Shown: positions 56,735-64,000 of the stretch, one piece after another | How positions within the stretch are numbered: position 1 is the stretch's first letter | Layout: each line of letters starts with the position of its first letter | Assembly (NCBI GenBank): GCA_947259885.1 | Contig: CAMYNW010000003.1 | Coordinates: 62,001 to 126,000, forward strand | Length of the DNA: 64,000 bases | Reading direction: 5' to 3' | Source: an uncultured Gammaproteobacteria bacterium | GTDB taxonomy: Bacteria; Pseudomonadota; Gammaproteobacteria; Arenicellales; Poriferihabitantaceae | Notes under the pieces: model-generated | Database searches by the model: none | The model's input: only the letters and a program-made list of their open reading frames with translations | Told to the model about the DNA's origin: nothing | Position numbers and translations under genes: made by a program

Positions 56735-57982
56735 ATGAGCTACAAACATATCAAAATCCCAGAAAGCGGCAAAAAAATAATTATCGAAAATGGCAAACTG
56801 AAGGTATCGGACCATCCGATTCTGGGATTTGTCGAAGGTGATGGGATTGGCCCAGATATTACTGCTGCTTCACTGCGTGTCTGGGATACTGCTGTGGATA
56901 AGGCCTACGGTGGAAAACGCAAAGTAAGCTGGTGTGAGCTTTTTATGGGCGAAAAAGCGGCGGGTCTGTATGAAGGGGATTACTTTCCAGCTGAGACCAT
57001 GGACGCGATACGTGAACTGGGAGTGGCTATTAAGGGCCCACTGACAACCCCTATCGGAGGTGGGTTTCGTTCTCTCAATGTTTCATTGCGCCAGGAAATG
57101 GATCTTTACGCATGCGTGCGCCCGGTCCGGTATTACGAAGGCGTGCCCTCCCCGTTAAAAAAACCCGAGGAAGTAGATATCGTAATCTTTCGGGAAAACA
57201 CAGAGGACGTCTACGCCGGAATAGAGTACGACAGTGGCACGCCAGAAAACGAGAAACTGGCAAAGTTTTTACGCGAGGAAATGGGAGCCGAATTTTTTGA
57301 AGGCGCTAGTCTCGGTATCAAACCGGTGAGTCCGTTTGGCTCAAAGAGACTCGTCCGCAAGGCAATTCAGTATGCAATAGACCATAACAGACCGAGCGTT
57401 ACTCTTGTCCATAAGGGAAATATCATGAAGTTCACCGAAGGCGGATTTCGTAACTGGGGTTACGAGTTAGCGAAGGAAGAGTTCAGAGACCAGATTATCA
57501 CCGAAGAAGAGTTATGGGATGACCACGACGGTGAGATGCCAGAAGGCAAAATTCTGATCAAGGATCGAATCGCCGATATTATGTTTCAGTTGCTGCAACT
57601 TCGACCAGCTGAATTTGATGTGATCGCTACTATGAACCTAAATGGCGACTACCTTTCTGATGCGGCAGCAGCTGAGGTGGGTGGTATTGGCATCGCTCCC
57701 GGGGCAAACATTTCTGACGAAGTGGCTGTTTTTGAAGCGACCCATGGCACCGCTCCTAAATACGCTAACCAGAACAAAGTAAACCCATCATCGCTGATGT
57801 TCTCTGGGGTCATGATGTTGGAATATATCGGCTGGCAGGAAGCCGCGGATCTCATAAACGAAGCATTCGTAAAGGTTATAGCAGATAAAACCGTAACCTA
57901 TGACTTTGCACGACTCATGGACGGCGCAACTACCGTTTCCACCAGCGGGTTTGCCGATGCAATCATTAGCAAAATGCAGTAG
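56735..57982 (+). CDS. icd: NADP-dependent isocitrate dehydrogenase
   Basis: TCA-cycle enzyme, 415 residues. Substrate loop R-S-L-N-V-S-L-R-Q contains the serine equivalent to E. coli Ser113, the kinase/phosphatase site. G-T-A-P-K-Y-A and T-Y-D-F-A-R give the NADP-specific Lys, Tyr and Arg. Single gene. Confidence 0.97.
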   Translation: MSYKHIKIPESGKKIIIENGKLKVSDHPILGFVEGDGIGPDITAASLRVWDTAVDKAYGGKRKVSWCELFMGEKAAGLYEGDYFPAETMDAIRELGVAIKGPLTTPIGGGFRSLNVSLRQEMDLYACVRPVRYYEGVPSPLKKPEEVDIVIFRENTEDVYAGIEYDSGTPENEKLAKFLREEMGAEFFEGASLGIKPVSPFGSKRLVRKAIQYAIDHNRPSVTLVHKGNIMKFTEGGFRNWGYELAKEEFRDQIITEEELWDDHDGEMPEGKILIKDRIADIMFQLLQLRPAEFDVIATMNLNGDYLSDAAAAEVGGIGIAPGANISDEVAVFEATHGTAPKYANQNKVNPSSLMFSGVMMLEYIGWQEAADLINEAFVKVIADKTVTYDFARLMDGATTVSTSGFADAIISKMQ

Positions 57983-58132
57983 ATTAATTCTCATACAAAG
58001 AATCCTTCTATGCGGGAATGGTCTGACAAATCGCAATAGATAAACCTGAAACTTTTTTCGACAAAGGGAGTCCGATCACGCAACCCAAATAAAAAAGTTA
58101 CAATCCCTCTCAATCTTTTCAGGGAATCAGCT

Positions 58133-58834
58133 TTGTCGAAGACTAAACTTATCGTTCTAGCTATTGTCGCCTTGATAATTGGCGGTATTGTTTTATTCGG
58201 ACCCAAACACTACCTGAGCCTTGCGTTCATGCAGTCTCAGCTAGATACGATCTCTGCTTATCGGGAAGCAAATCCTTTACAGTCAGTCCTTATCTATGCC
58301 GCGATATATATCGTGGCTACCGCGGCCTCCATACCCGGGGCACTCGTGCTTACACTTGTTGGCGGCGCTATTTTTGGATTTTATCTTGGTTCATTGGTGG
58401 TTGTGATATCCGCTACTATAGGCGCTACCATCGCTTTCCTTCTTGCCCGATATTTGTTTGACGATCTTGTTAAAAATAAGATGGGCGACCGCCTTGCCAG
58501 AATCCGGGATAATTTTCGCAAGGAAGGTGCATTGTATTTGTTTTCAATGCGCCTGGTCCCGGTGTTTCCATTTTTTGCGATCAATCTGTTAATGGGACTC
58601 ACGTCAATTAAGACCTCGACATATGCTATCGCTTCTCTAATAGGTATGACCCCCGGAACCATGGTTTTCGTTAATGCAGGTACGCAGCTGGCAAAACTGG
58701 AGTCGCTGAAAGGATTATTGTCACCAGCCATCGTCGCATCATTTGTTTTGCTCGCAGTGTTCCCATATATTGCCAAGTTTGCGCTTAGAATCATTCGCGC
58801 TCGGCGCGGCGCTTCAGAAAAATCACTTCCATGA
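58133..58834 (+). CDS. TVP38/VTT-domain membrane protein
   Basis: 233 residues with five or so membrane spans and the VTT core G-A-x-F-G-F-Y-L-G and R-L-V-P-V-F-P-F-F-A-I-N. Start TTG 58133. It overlaps the next gene by four bases (ATGA). This family is often next to or fused with mercuric-reductase-like flavoproteins; the role is unknown. Confidence 0.88.
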   Translation: MSKTKLIVLAIVALIIGGIVLFGPKHYLSLAFMQSQLDTISAYREANPLQSVLIYAAIYIVATAASIPGALVLTLVGGAIFGFYLGSLVVVISATIGATIAFLLARYLFDDLVKNKMGDRLARIRDNFRKEGALYLFSMRLVPVFPFFAINLLMGLTSIKTSTYAIASLIGMTPGTMVFVNAGTQLAKLESLKGLLSPAIVASFVLLAVFPYIAKFALRIIRARRGASEKSLP

Positions 58835-60267
58835 GTAATTACGAGGCGAACCTCGTGGTCATCGGCGCCGGAAGCGCTGGACTTGTCAGCGCCTATATCG
58901 GCGCTGCGGTAAAGGCCAAAGTAATCTTAATTGAGCAAGGTAAGATGGGGGGCGATTGCCTCAATACCGGATGTGTGCCATCAAAGTCTCTGATCGCTTC
59001 CGCCAAGCTTGTGCACCAGATCAAGCATTCAAATAGGTGGGGTATTCACACTGCATCGGCCACCTTTGACTTTAGCGACATTATGGCAAGGGTGAAGTCT
59101 GTAATCGAAACGATTGAACCCCATGATTCAGCTGAACGCTATACCGGTCTCGGAGTTGAAGTTATTCAGGGAGAAGCAACCATCAAGTCACCGACCAAGG
59201 TTGAGGTCAATGGCCGGATTATCAGCACCAAAAATATCATCATCGCAACCGGGGCCAAACCGTTTGTACCGCCTATTGACGGCCTGGATCAGGTGCAATA
59301 CCTAACCTCAGACAATATCTGGGAGTTAAAAGAACTACCCAAGAAACTCGTAGTTCTCGGTGGCGGCCCCATAGGCTGTGAATTGGCCCAATGCTTTGCC
59401 CGGTTTGGATCAGAAGTATCTATTGTAGAGATGTTGCCGCAGATCATGATTCGTGAAGATGAAGAAATTGCGGCATTTATGGCGAATCGGTTCGAACAAG
59501 AAAACATCAATATTCTGACCAATCACAAAGCGATAAAAGTTGAGGTGGAGGGTGACCACAAGATTCTTCATTGCAACTATAACGAGTCGCCAGTGCAGGT
59601 CGAATTTGACCAGATTCTGGTTGCAGTGGGTCGCGCCGCGCGCTCAGAGGGTTACGGTCTGGAGCAGGTCGAGATTCCTATCAGCAAGCGCCGAACAATC
59701 GAAACCGATGAATATCTGCAGGCTGGATATCCCTCCATTTTTGCCTGCGGCGATATTGTAGGCCCCTATCAGTTTACACATGTTGCTGCACACCAGGCCT
59801 GGTACGCAGCGGTCAATGCATTGTTTCGTCCATTCAAGAAATTTAAAGTCGACTACAGCGTGATTCCTTGGGCGACTTACACTGATCCAGAGGTCGCCAG
59901 GGTGGGCCTGAACGAATTGGATGCAAAAGAGAAAAATATACCTTACGAAGTCACCCGATATGACCTGGGGGGACTTGATCGGGCCCTAGCTGACGGGCAT
60001 GCAGAAGGAGTAGTAAAAGTTTTAACCGTTCCCGGAAAAGACAAAATTCTAGGCGCAACAATCCTTGGCAGCCATGCCGGAGAACTCATTGCCGAATTTG
60101 TTCTGGCAATGAAGCATGGTTTGGGAATGAATAAAATCCTCGGCACGATTCATTCTTATCCAACCTGGATGGAGGCTAACAAATACGCTGCGGGTAACTG
60201 GAAGAAAGCCCACGCCCCGGAATGGGCACTGAACCTGCTAGAGAAATTTCATCGCTGGCGGCGATAG
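58831..60267 (+). CDS. Mercuric-reductase-like FAD disulfide oxidoreductase
   Basis: 478 residues with G-A-G-S-A-G, redox pair C-L-N-T-G-C, NADH motif G-G-G-P-I-G-C-E, and a dimer domain ending H-S-Y-P-T-W. It lacks a C-terminal vicinal cysteine pair and an N-terminal metal-binding domain, so it is unlikely to be a true mercuric reductase. Coupled to the VTT protein. Confidence 0.9.
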   Translation: MSNYEANLVVIGAGSAGLVSAYIGAAVKAKVILIEQGKMGGDCLNTGCVPSKSLIASAKLVHQIKHSNRWGIHTASATFDFSDIMARVKSVIETIEPHDSAERYTGLGVEVIQGEATIKSPTKVEVNGRIISTKNIIIATGAKPFVPPIDGLDQVQYLTSDNIWELKELPKKLVVLGGGPIGCELAQCFARFGSEVSIVEMLPQIMIREDEEIAAFMANRFEQENINILTNHKAIKVEVEGDHKILHCNYNESPVQVEFDQILVAVGRAARSEGYGLEQVEIPISKRRTIETDEYLQAGYPSIFACGDIVGPYQFTHVAAHQAWYAAVNALFRPFKKFKVDYSVIPWATYTDPEVARVGLNELDAKEKNIPYEVTRYDLGGLDRALADGHAEGVVKVLTVPGKDKILGATILGSHAGELIAEFVLAMKHGLGMNKILGTIHSYPTWMEANKYAAGNWKKAHAPEWALNLLEKFHRWRR

Positions 60268-60273
60268 AGGGTA

Positions 60274-61275
60274 TCACCCATCACCCCCTATTCTAACCAG
60301 CGTTCGGCCAAAGTTTGATCCATCTAGATAACTATCAAACGTCTCTGGCAACTGTTCGAAATTTACTTCTCTAGTTACCACCTGATCGAGATGGCGCGGT
60401 TTTAAATCGCCCCCAAGGCGACGCCAGATTTCATTGCGCATTTCGTTTGGCATTTCAATGGAATTGATACCAAGCAGCGACACCCCCCGCAATATGAATG
60501 GCATCACCGTTGTGTTCAGTTTGAAATCATCCACCAGTCCTATGCTTGCGATGTTCCCCCAGGGTTTCACTGTGCGAGTCAACCATGCCAGGGTCTCACC
60601 CCCTGCATTATCTACTGCCCCACCCCAGGTTGCGGCTTCCAGGGGGCGTGTGCCTTTTTCGATACTGTTACGATCGAGAAATTCATTGGCACCTAGACTG
60701 CGTAAGTAATCGTGTTGATCTGTTTTACCGGTGAACGCGACCACTTCATATCCTTTAGAAGCCAGGATATCAATCGCAATACTGCCCACTCCACCGGTTG
60801 CACCTGTTACAACTATTTTGCCGTGCTCGGGAGTTTGACCATTTTGCTCCATCCGCATTACCGCCATCGCTGCGGTAAAACCGGCCGTTCCGAGCGCCAT
60901 AGAGTCTCTGAGGGTGATGCCATCAGGTAATGGCACCACGCAGTCTGCGCAGACTCTTGCCATTTCGGCGTACCCCCCATCTGCGGTTTCAGATAAACCA
61001 CAACCACACACCAACACATGATCGCCCTCTTTAAACCGGTCATCCTTGGAGCTCACTACAGAGCCAGATAAATCAATTCCACCATTTAACGGATATTGCC
61101 GCAGAATCTTACCCTTCCCTGTCGCTGCCAGCACATCCTTAAAATTAATATCCGACCATTCAACCCTGACCACCACTTCACCGTCTGTGAGGTCATCGAT
61201 GGTTAAATCCTGAAAGCTGGCGATAATCTTTTTATCTTCTGATTGATCTATACGATAAGCTTTAAACGTAGACAT
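60274..61275 (-). CDS. acuI: Acrylyl-CoA reductase, AcuI/YhdH family
   Basis: Medium-chain dehydrogenase lacking zinc ligands; the family reduces acryloyl-CoA to propionyl-CoA with NADPH. Start Y-R-I, then S-D-I-N-F-K-D, G-A-T-G-G-V-G-S and R-G-V-S-L-L-G-I-N-S are AcuI features. The ATG at 61275 has a GAGTGG site; length 333. Its product could enter the propionyl-CoA pathway 10 kb away. The YhdH name is interchangeable. Confidence 0.87.
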   Translation of the reverse strand: MSTFKAYRIDQSEDKKIIASFQDLTIDDLTDGEVVVRVEWSDINFKDVLAATGKGKILRQYPLNGGIDLSGSVVSSKDDRFKEGDHVLVCGCGLSETADGGYAEMARVCADCVVPLPDGITLRDSMALGTAGFTAAMAVMRMEQNGQTPEHGKIVVTGATGGVGSIAIDILASKGYEVVAFTGKTDQHDYLRSLGANEFLDRNSIEKGTRPLEAATWGGAVDNAGGETLAWLTRTVKPWGNIASIGLVDDFKLNTTVMPFILRGVSLLGINSIEMPNEMRNEIWRRLGGDLKPRHLDQVVTREVNFEQLPETFDSYLDGSNFGRTLVRIGGDG

Positions 61276-61332
61276 ATGTGCCACTCATTAATAGTTTGTT
61301 AATTAAGACAATCCGGGCTACCTTAGAAACGT

Positions 61333-61839
61333 TCAACTAGACAGAAAAAACCCGGCCGGATTCCAGGTATTCAATATCCATAAGGCAACACCAGCCAGCA
61401 GGCCGGCCAATACATCATCCAGCATAATACCGACCCCCCCACCGACCTGGCGATCTGCCCATTTGATTGGCCAGGGTTTTATGATGTCAAAAAATCGGAA
61501 CAGGATAAATCCACAGACCACATTTATAAATGTGGCATCCACCGGCACCATGGTTACTAGAAAGCCCGCGATTTCATCCCATACAATTGCCGGATGGTCA
61601 TGGCTTTCGAGCACCTTTGCGGATTGACCACATATCCAAACACCGCTTACCGTAATCGCCAAAAGACCACCCAAATAAATCGCCTGTCCACCATATGACA
61701 GCAGCAAAAAAACCGGCACTGCCGCTAAGGTACCAAAGGTTCCTGGTGCGAATGGCATTAATCCTGATCCAAACCCGAGTCCCAGAAATGGGGCCAGGCC
61801 CGAACCTAGATCTGCTACAGTGGCGCGCCTATGTTTCAC
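61333..61839 (-). CDS. pgpA: Phosphatidylglycerophosphatase A
   Basis: Dephosphorylates phosphatidylglycerophosphate in the membrane. G-F-G-S-G-L-M-P-F-A-P-G-T-F-G-T, W-D-E-I and G-I-M-L-D-D-V-L-A-G are PgpA signatures. Start GTG 61839 with GGGAAG upstream gives 168 residues; the frame is open further. It overlaps nusB by 11 bases. Confidence 0.94.
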   Translation of the reverse strand: MKHRRATVADLGSGLAPFLGLGFGSGLMPFAPGTFGTLAAVPVFLLLSYGGQAIYLGGLLAITVSGVWICGQSAKVLESHDHPAIVWDEIAGFLVTMVPVDATFINVVCGFILFRFFDIIKPWPIKWADRQVGGGVGIMLDDVLAGLLAGVALWILNTWNPAGFFLSS

Positions 61840-62242
61840 GAACTTCCCGGGCAACTTTGTCAAGCACCCCATTGACATATCTGTAACCATGCTCCGAGCC
61901 GAAAGTTTTGGCTAAATCAATTGCTTCATCGATCACTACATTAACGGGTATCGATTTGTCGTACCGTAGTTCGTATGTTCCTAGTCGCAGAATAGCCTGC
62001 TCTATCAGATCCACTTTCTCCTGGGCACGATCAAGATGAGGAGCGATCAGTGCGTCAATCTGATCGACATGATTTGGGATAGAATTTATCAGACTCAGAA
62101 AATACTCCTGATGCTTTCCATTTAGGTTTTCGTTTTCAATAAATGTTTCGATTATCTGCTCCTTGTCCTGACCAGTCATTTGCCACTGGTAAAGCGCTTG
62201 CACCGCGCAGCGTCGGGCCAAATGTCGACCACTTCTTGCCAA
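61829..62242 (-). CDS. nusB: Transcription antitermination factor NusB
   Basis: 137-residue all-helical antitermination protein for rRNA transcription. R-R-C-A-V-Q-A-L-Y-Q-W and L-R-Y-D-K-S-I-P-V-N-V-V-I-D-E-A are typical. It is two bases after ribH. Confidence 0.96.
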   Translation of the reverse strand: MARSGRHLARRCAVQALYQWQMTGQDKEQIIETFIENENLNGKHQEYFLSLINSIPNHVDQIDALIAPHLDRAQEKVDLIEQAILRLGTYELRYDKSIPVNVVIDEAIDLAKTFGSEHGYRYVNGVLDKVAREVRET

Positions 62243-62244
62243 GT

Positions 62245-62712
62245 CTAGTCTCCAATCTGGCTGGCAAGGCTGACCATCTCCAACGCGGTCATCGCAGCAT
62301 CAGCGCCCTTGTTACCGGCTTTTGAACCGGCACGTTCAATCGCCTGCTCGATGGTATCGGTGGTTAGAACGCCAAACACAATAGGAATGTCACTTTCCGC
62401 ATTCAACCGAGCAATACCGCTGGCACATTCGCCCGCGACATAATCAAAATGAGGCGTTGCACCTCGAATTACCGCGCCAAGGGTAATCACTGACGCATAT
62501 TTTCCGGTACGAATTAGTTTACGCACCGCAAACGGCATTTCAAATGCTCCTGGAACCCACACAAGGTCTACATCGTCATCACTAATTCCATGTCGGGAAA
62601 AGGCATCCAGAGCTCCTTCGATCAGCTTATCAGTGATGAAATGATTAAAGCGGCCTGCAACAATCGCGTATCGCCCCTCACATTTTATGAAGTTCCCGGC
62701 TATTTCATTCAT
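62245..62712 (-). CDS. ribH: 6,7-dimethyl-8-ribityllumazine synthase
   Basis: Makes lumazine for riboflavin. 155 residues with V-W-V-P-G-A-F-E, G-A-V-I-R-G-A-T-P-H-F-D and F-G-V-L-T-T-D. Starts inside the end of ribBA (8-base overlap). Confidence 0.96.
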   Translation of the reverse strand: MNEIAGNFIKCEGRYAIVAGRFNHFITDKLIEGALDAFSRHGISDDDVDLVWVPGAFEMPFAVRKLIRTGKYASVITLGAVIRGATPHFDYVAGECASGIARLNAESDIPIVFGVLTTDTIEQAIERAGSKAGNKGADAAMTALEMVSLASQIGD

Positions 62713-63886
62713 GTTCTTTTTCCCAATTTTTCAACGATTTCTGATCCGCAATATATTCTACTACCTCAAGACCAAATCCAGACAAGCCGAAGGTCCGTTT
62801 CTCACTACCCAGCGCAAGTAATTGCTGCACTCCGAGATCGGCCAGAATCTGACCACCAGCTCCAAGCATTCTCAGGTTCGCGGGACTTTGTGGACTCGCC
62901 AAATGATCATCATTACGATCAGCTCGGCGGCGCGGATTATTGCGCAGGTCTATACGAGATGCTAGTTCTTCCGCCGATTCATGATATGCGAGAAGCACTA
63001 CTACGCCAGAGCCATGCTCGACAATAGATTTTAGAGCGGTATCGATGTTCCAGCTTTCGGGCACATTTGATTGGAGAATAATATCCAACAGCCCGCGATG
63101 AACATGCACTCTCACCGCCACCGGCCCTGAGACATCAACCTCGCCGTATACCAGAGCCATGTGCACACCGCCCTCGACTTCATCCAGATAAACCATGGAA
63201 TTAAACTCTCCATGTTCCATGTGCAGACGATGTTCCGCGATACGTTTAACCGTAGGGTCATTATTTAGCCGAAAACTGATTAGATCAGCGATGGTACCTA
63301 TCTTGATTTCGTGATTTTTACCGAACTCCAGCAAATCGGGAAGGCGAGCCATGGTGCCGTCTTCGTTTAGAATTTCACAAATTACGCTCGCCGGCTCGTA
63401 CCCACAAAGTCGTGCCATATCGACGCCCGCTTCAGTATGACCGGCTCGGGTCAGTACACCACCTGGCTGGGACTTAATTGGAAAGATATGTCCGGGCGTG
63501 ACGATGTCCTCAGGAACTGCGTTACGTTTCACCGCGGTACGAATTGTTATGGCTCGGTCCTGAGCAGAAATTCCCGTTGTGACACCTTGGGCGGCTTCAA
63601 TGGATACAGTGAAATTGGTCGAGAAACGAGCGCTGTTTCGGCTTACCATTAAAGGTAAATCCAGTTGTTGACAACGTTCCTCAGTCAAAGTCAAACAGAT
63701 CAAACCGCGTCCATGGGAAGCCATGAAGTTAATGTGGTCATCGGTGACACATTCCGCAGAGACCAGCAAATCACCTTCGTTTTCGCGCCCTTCGTCGTCC
63801 ACCAGGATGACCATCTTCCCTTGACGATAGTCCCCCAGCACTTCTTCAATGGGGCTCACCTGGCCGATTTTAATCGGATGGTTCAC
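62705..63886 (-). CDS. ribBA: DHBP synthase with GTP cyclohydrolase II-like domain
   Basis: 393 residues. The first half is a 3,4-dihydroxybutanone phosphate synthase with [10 protein letters not shown] and H-T-E-A-G-V-D. The second half resembles RibA but lacks the zinc-binding cysteines, so it is probably not a cyclohydrolase, as in many gammaproteobacteria. Start GTG 63886 overlaps the ribE stop (GTGA). Confidence 0.93.
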   Translation of the reverse strand: MNHPIKIGQVSPIEEVLGDYRQGKMVILVDDEGRENEGDLLVSAECVTDDHINFMASHGRGLICLTLTEERCQQLDLPLMVSRNSARFSTNFTVSIEAAQGVTTGISAQDRAITIRTAVKRNAVPEDIVTPGHIFPIKSQPGGVLTRAGHTEAGVDMARLCGYEPASVICEILNEDGTMARLPDLLEFGKNHEIKIGTIADLISFRLNNDPTVKRIAEHRLHMEHGEFNSMVYLDEVEGGVHMALVYGEVDVSGPVAVRVHVHRGLLDIILQSNVPESWNIDTALKSIVEHGSGVVVLLAYHESAEELASRIDLRNNPRRRADRNDDHLASPQSPANLRMLGAGGQILADLGVQQLLALGSEKRTFGLSGFGLEVVEYIADQKSLKNWEKEHE

Positions 63887-64000
63887 GTCGATAGCCGCTG
63901 ATTCATGCGCTCCAGATACCTCGCTACAAGATCTATTTCAAGATGAACATGACTACCTTCAATCAAATTGCTTAAAGTTGTCATGGCAAGTGTATGGGGG
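63883..64000 (-). CDS. ribE: Riboflavin synthase alpha chain, C-terminal end only
   Basis: The last 38 or so residues, read from the window edge to the stop at 63883: P-H-T-L ... T-T-L-S-N-L then E-I-D-L-V-A-R-Y-L-E-R. This matches the end of the riboflavin synthase second domain. It begins outside the window and overlaps ribBA by four bases. Confidence 0.82.
   Translation of the reverse strand, partial: PHTLAMTTLSNLIEGSHVHLEIDLVARYLERMNQRLST

Noticed and set aside
58831..60267. True mercuric reductase
   Set aside because: It lacks the C-terminal cysteine pair and the N-terminal metal domain, and no other mer gene is present.

Overview
The window is a gene-dense chromosomal segment of a gammaproteobacterium, probably a marine or halotolerant heterotroph. 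I base this on the gammaproteobacterial gene order tsaE-amidase-mutL-miaA-(...)-hfq-hflX with queG divergent, on selU and cmoB, and on several genes for breaking down compatible solutes. The genus cannot be named from sequence alone. No rRNA, tRNA, CRISPR array, transposase or prophage gene was seen. Many genes lack an ATG start; GTG and TTG are common, and two genes (hflX and a LysE-type exporter) seem to need CTG.

Layout. 1-12 kb (minus strand): the start of pheA, gyrA, then the housekeeping superoperon hflX-hfq-miaA-mutL-amidase-tsaE. Two ectoine-degradation genes (doeA, doeB) sit between miaA and hfq. 12-16.7 kb: queG, a HpaI-type aldolase, yheU, creatinase and metF. 16.9-22.3 kb: a divergent HupE/UreJ-like and DUF4198 pair, a YqaA membrane protein, a GAPDH-like dehydrogenase and nadE. 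22.5-26.4 kb: an acyl-CoA synthetase, a GST, a beta-hydroxyacid dehydrogenase and a LysE-type exporter. 26.7-29.2 kb: a small unknown protein, glmS and a RidA protein. 29.5-34.2 kb: a complete branched-chain amino acid/amide ABC transporter with a strong terminator between the binding protein and its permeases. 34.2-38.3 kb: a hemerythrin protein, a NYN-LOTUS protein, a serine hydrolase and a Rieske oxygenase with a Glu bridging residue.

38.5-44.1 kb is a five-gene minus-strand unit: cmoB, selU, an oxidoreductase-SelD fusion, a methyltransferase and a LON-domain protein. It links selenium activation to tRNA wobble-uridine modification. 44.5-51.9 kb is the complete propionyl-CoA to succinyl-CoA route (mcm, pccB, pccA, meaB, epimerase); an AcuI-type acrylyl-CoA reductase at 60.3 kb could feed it. 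52-56.5 kb holds a cytochrome P460-like protein and the most unusual locus: a Ras/Rab-like small GTPase, two proteins sharing an N-terminal motif (one with a longin/roadblock-like domain) and a hybrid histidine kinase with an Hpt-like end. 56.7-61.3 kb: icd, a VTT membrane protein coupled to a mercuric-reductase-like flavoprotein, and acuI. 61.3-64 kb: the riboflavin operon ribE'-ribBA-ribH-nusB-pgpA, cut by the window edge.

Taken together, the window joins core information-processing genes to osmolyte and amine catabolism (ectoine, creatine, perhaps a quaternary amine), propionate oxidation and several uncharacterised signalling or modification units. Family assignments rest on recognised motifs; substrates for the transporter, Rieske enzyme, aldolase and small GTPase are not established.
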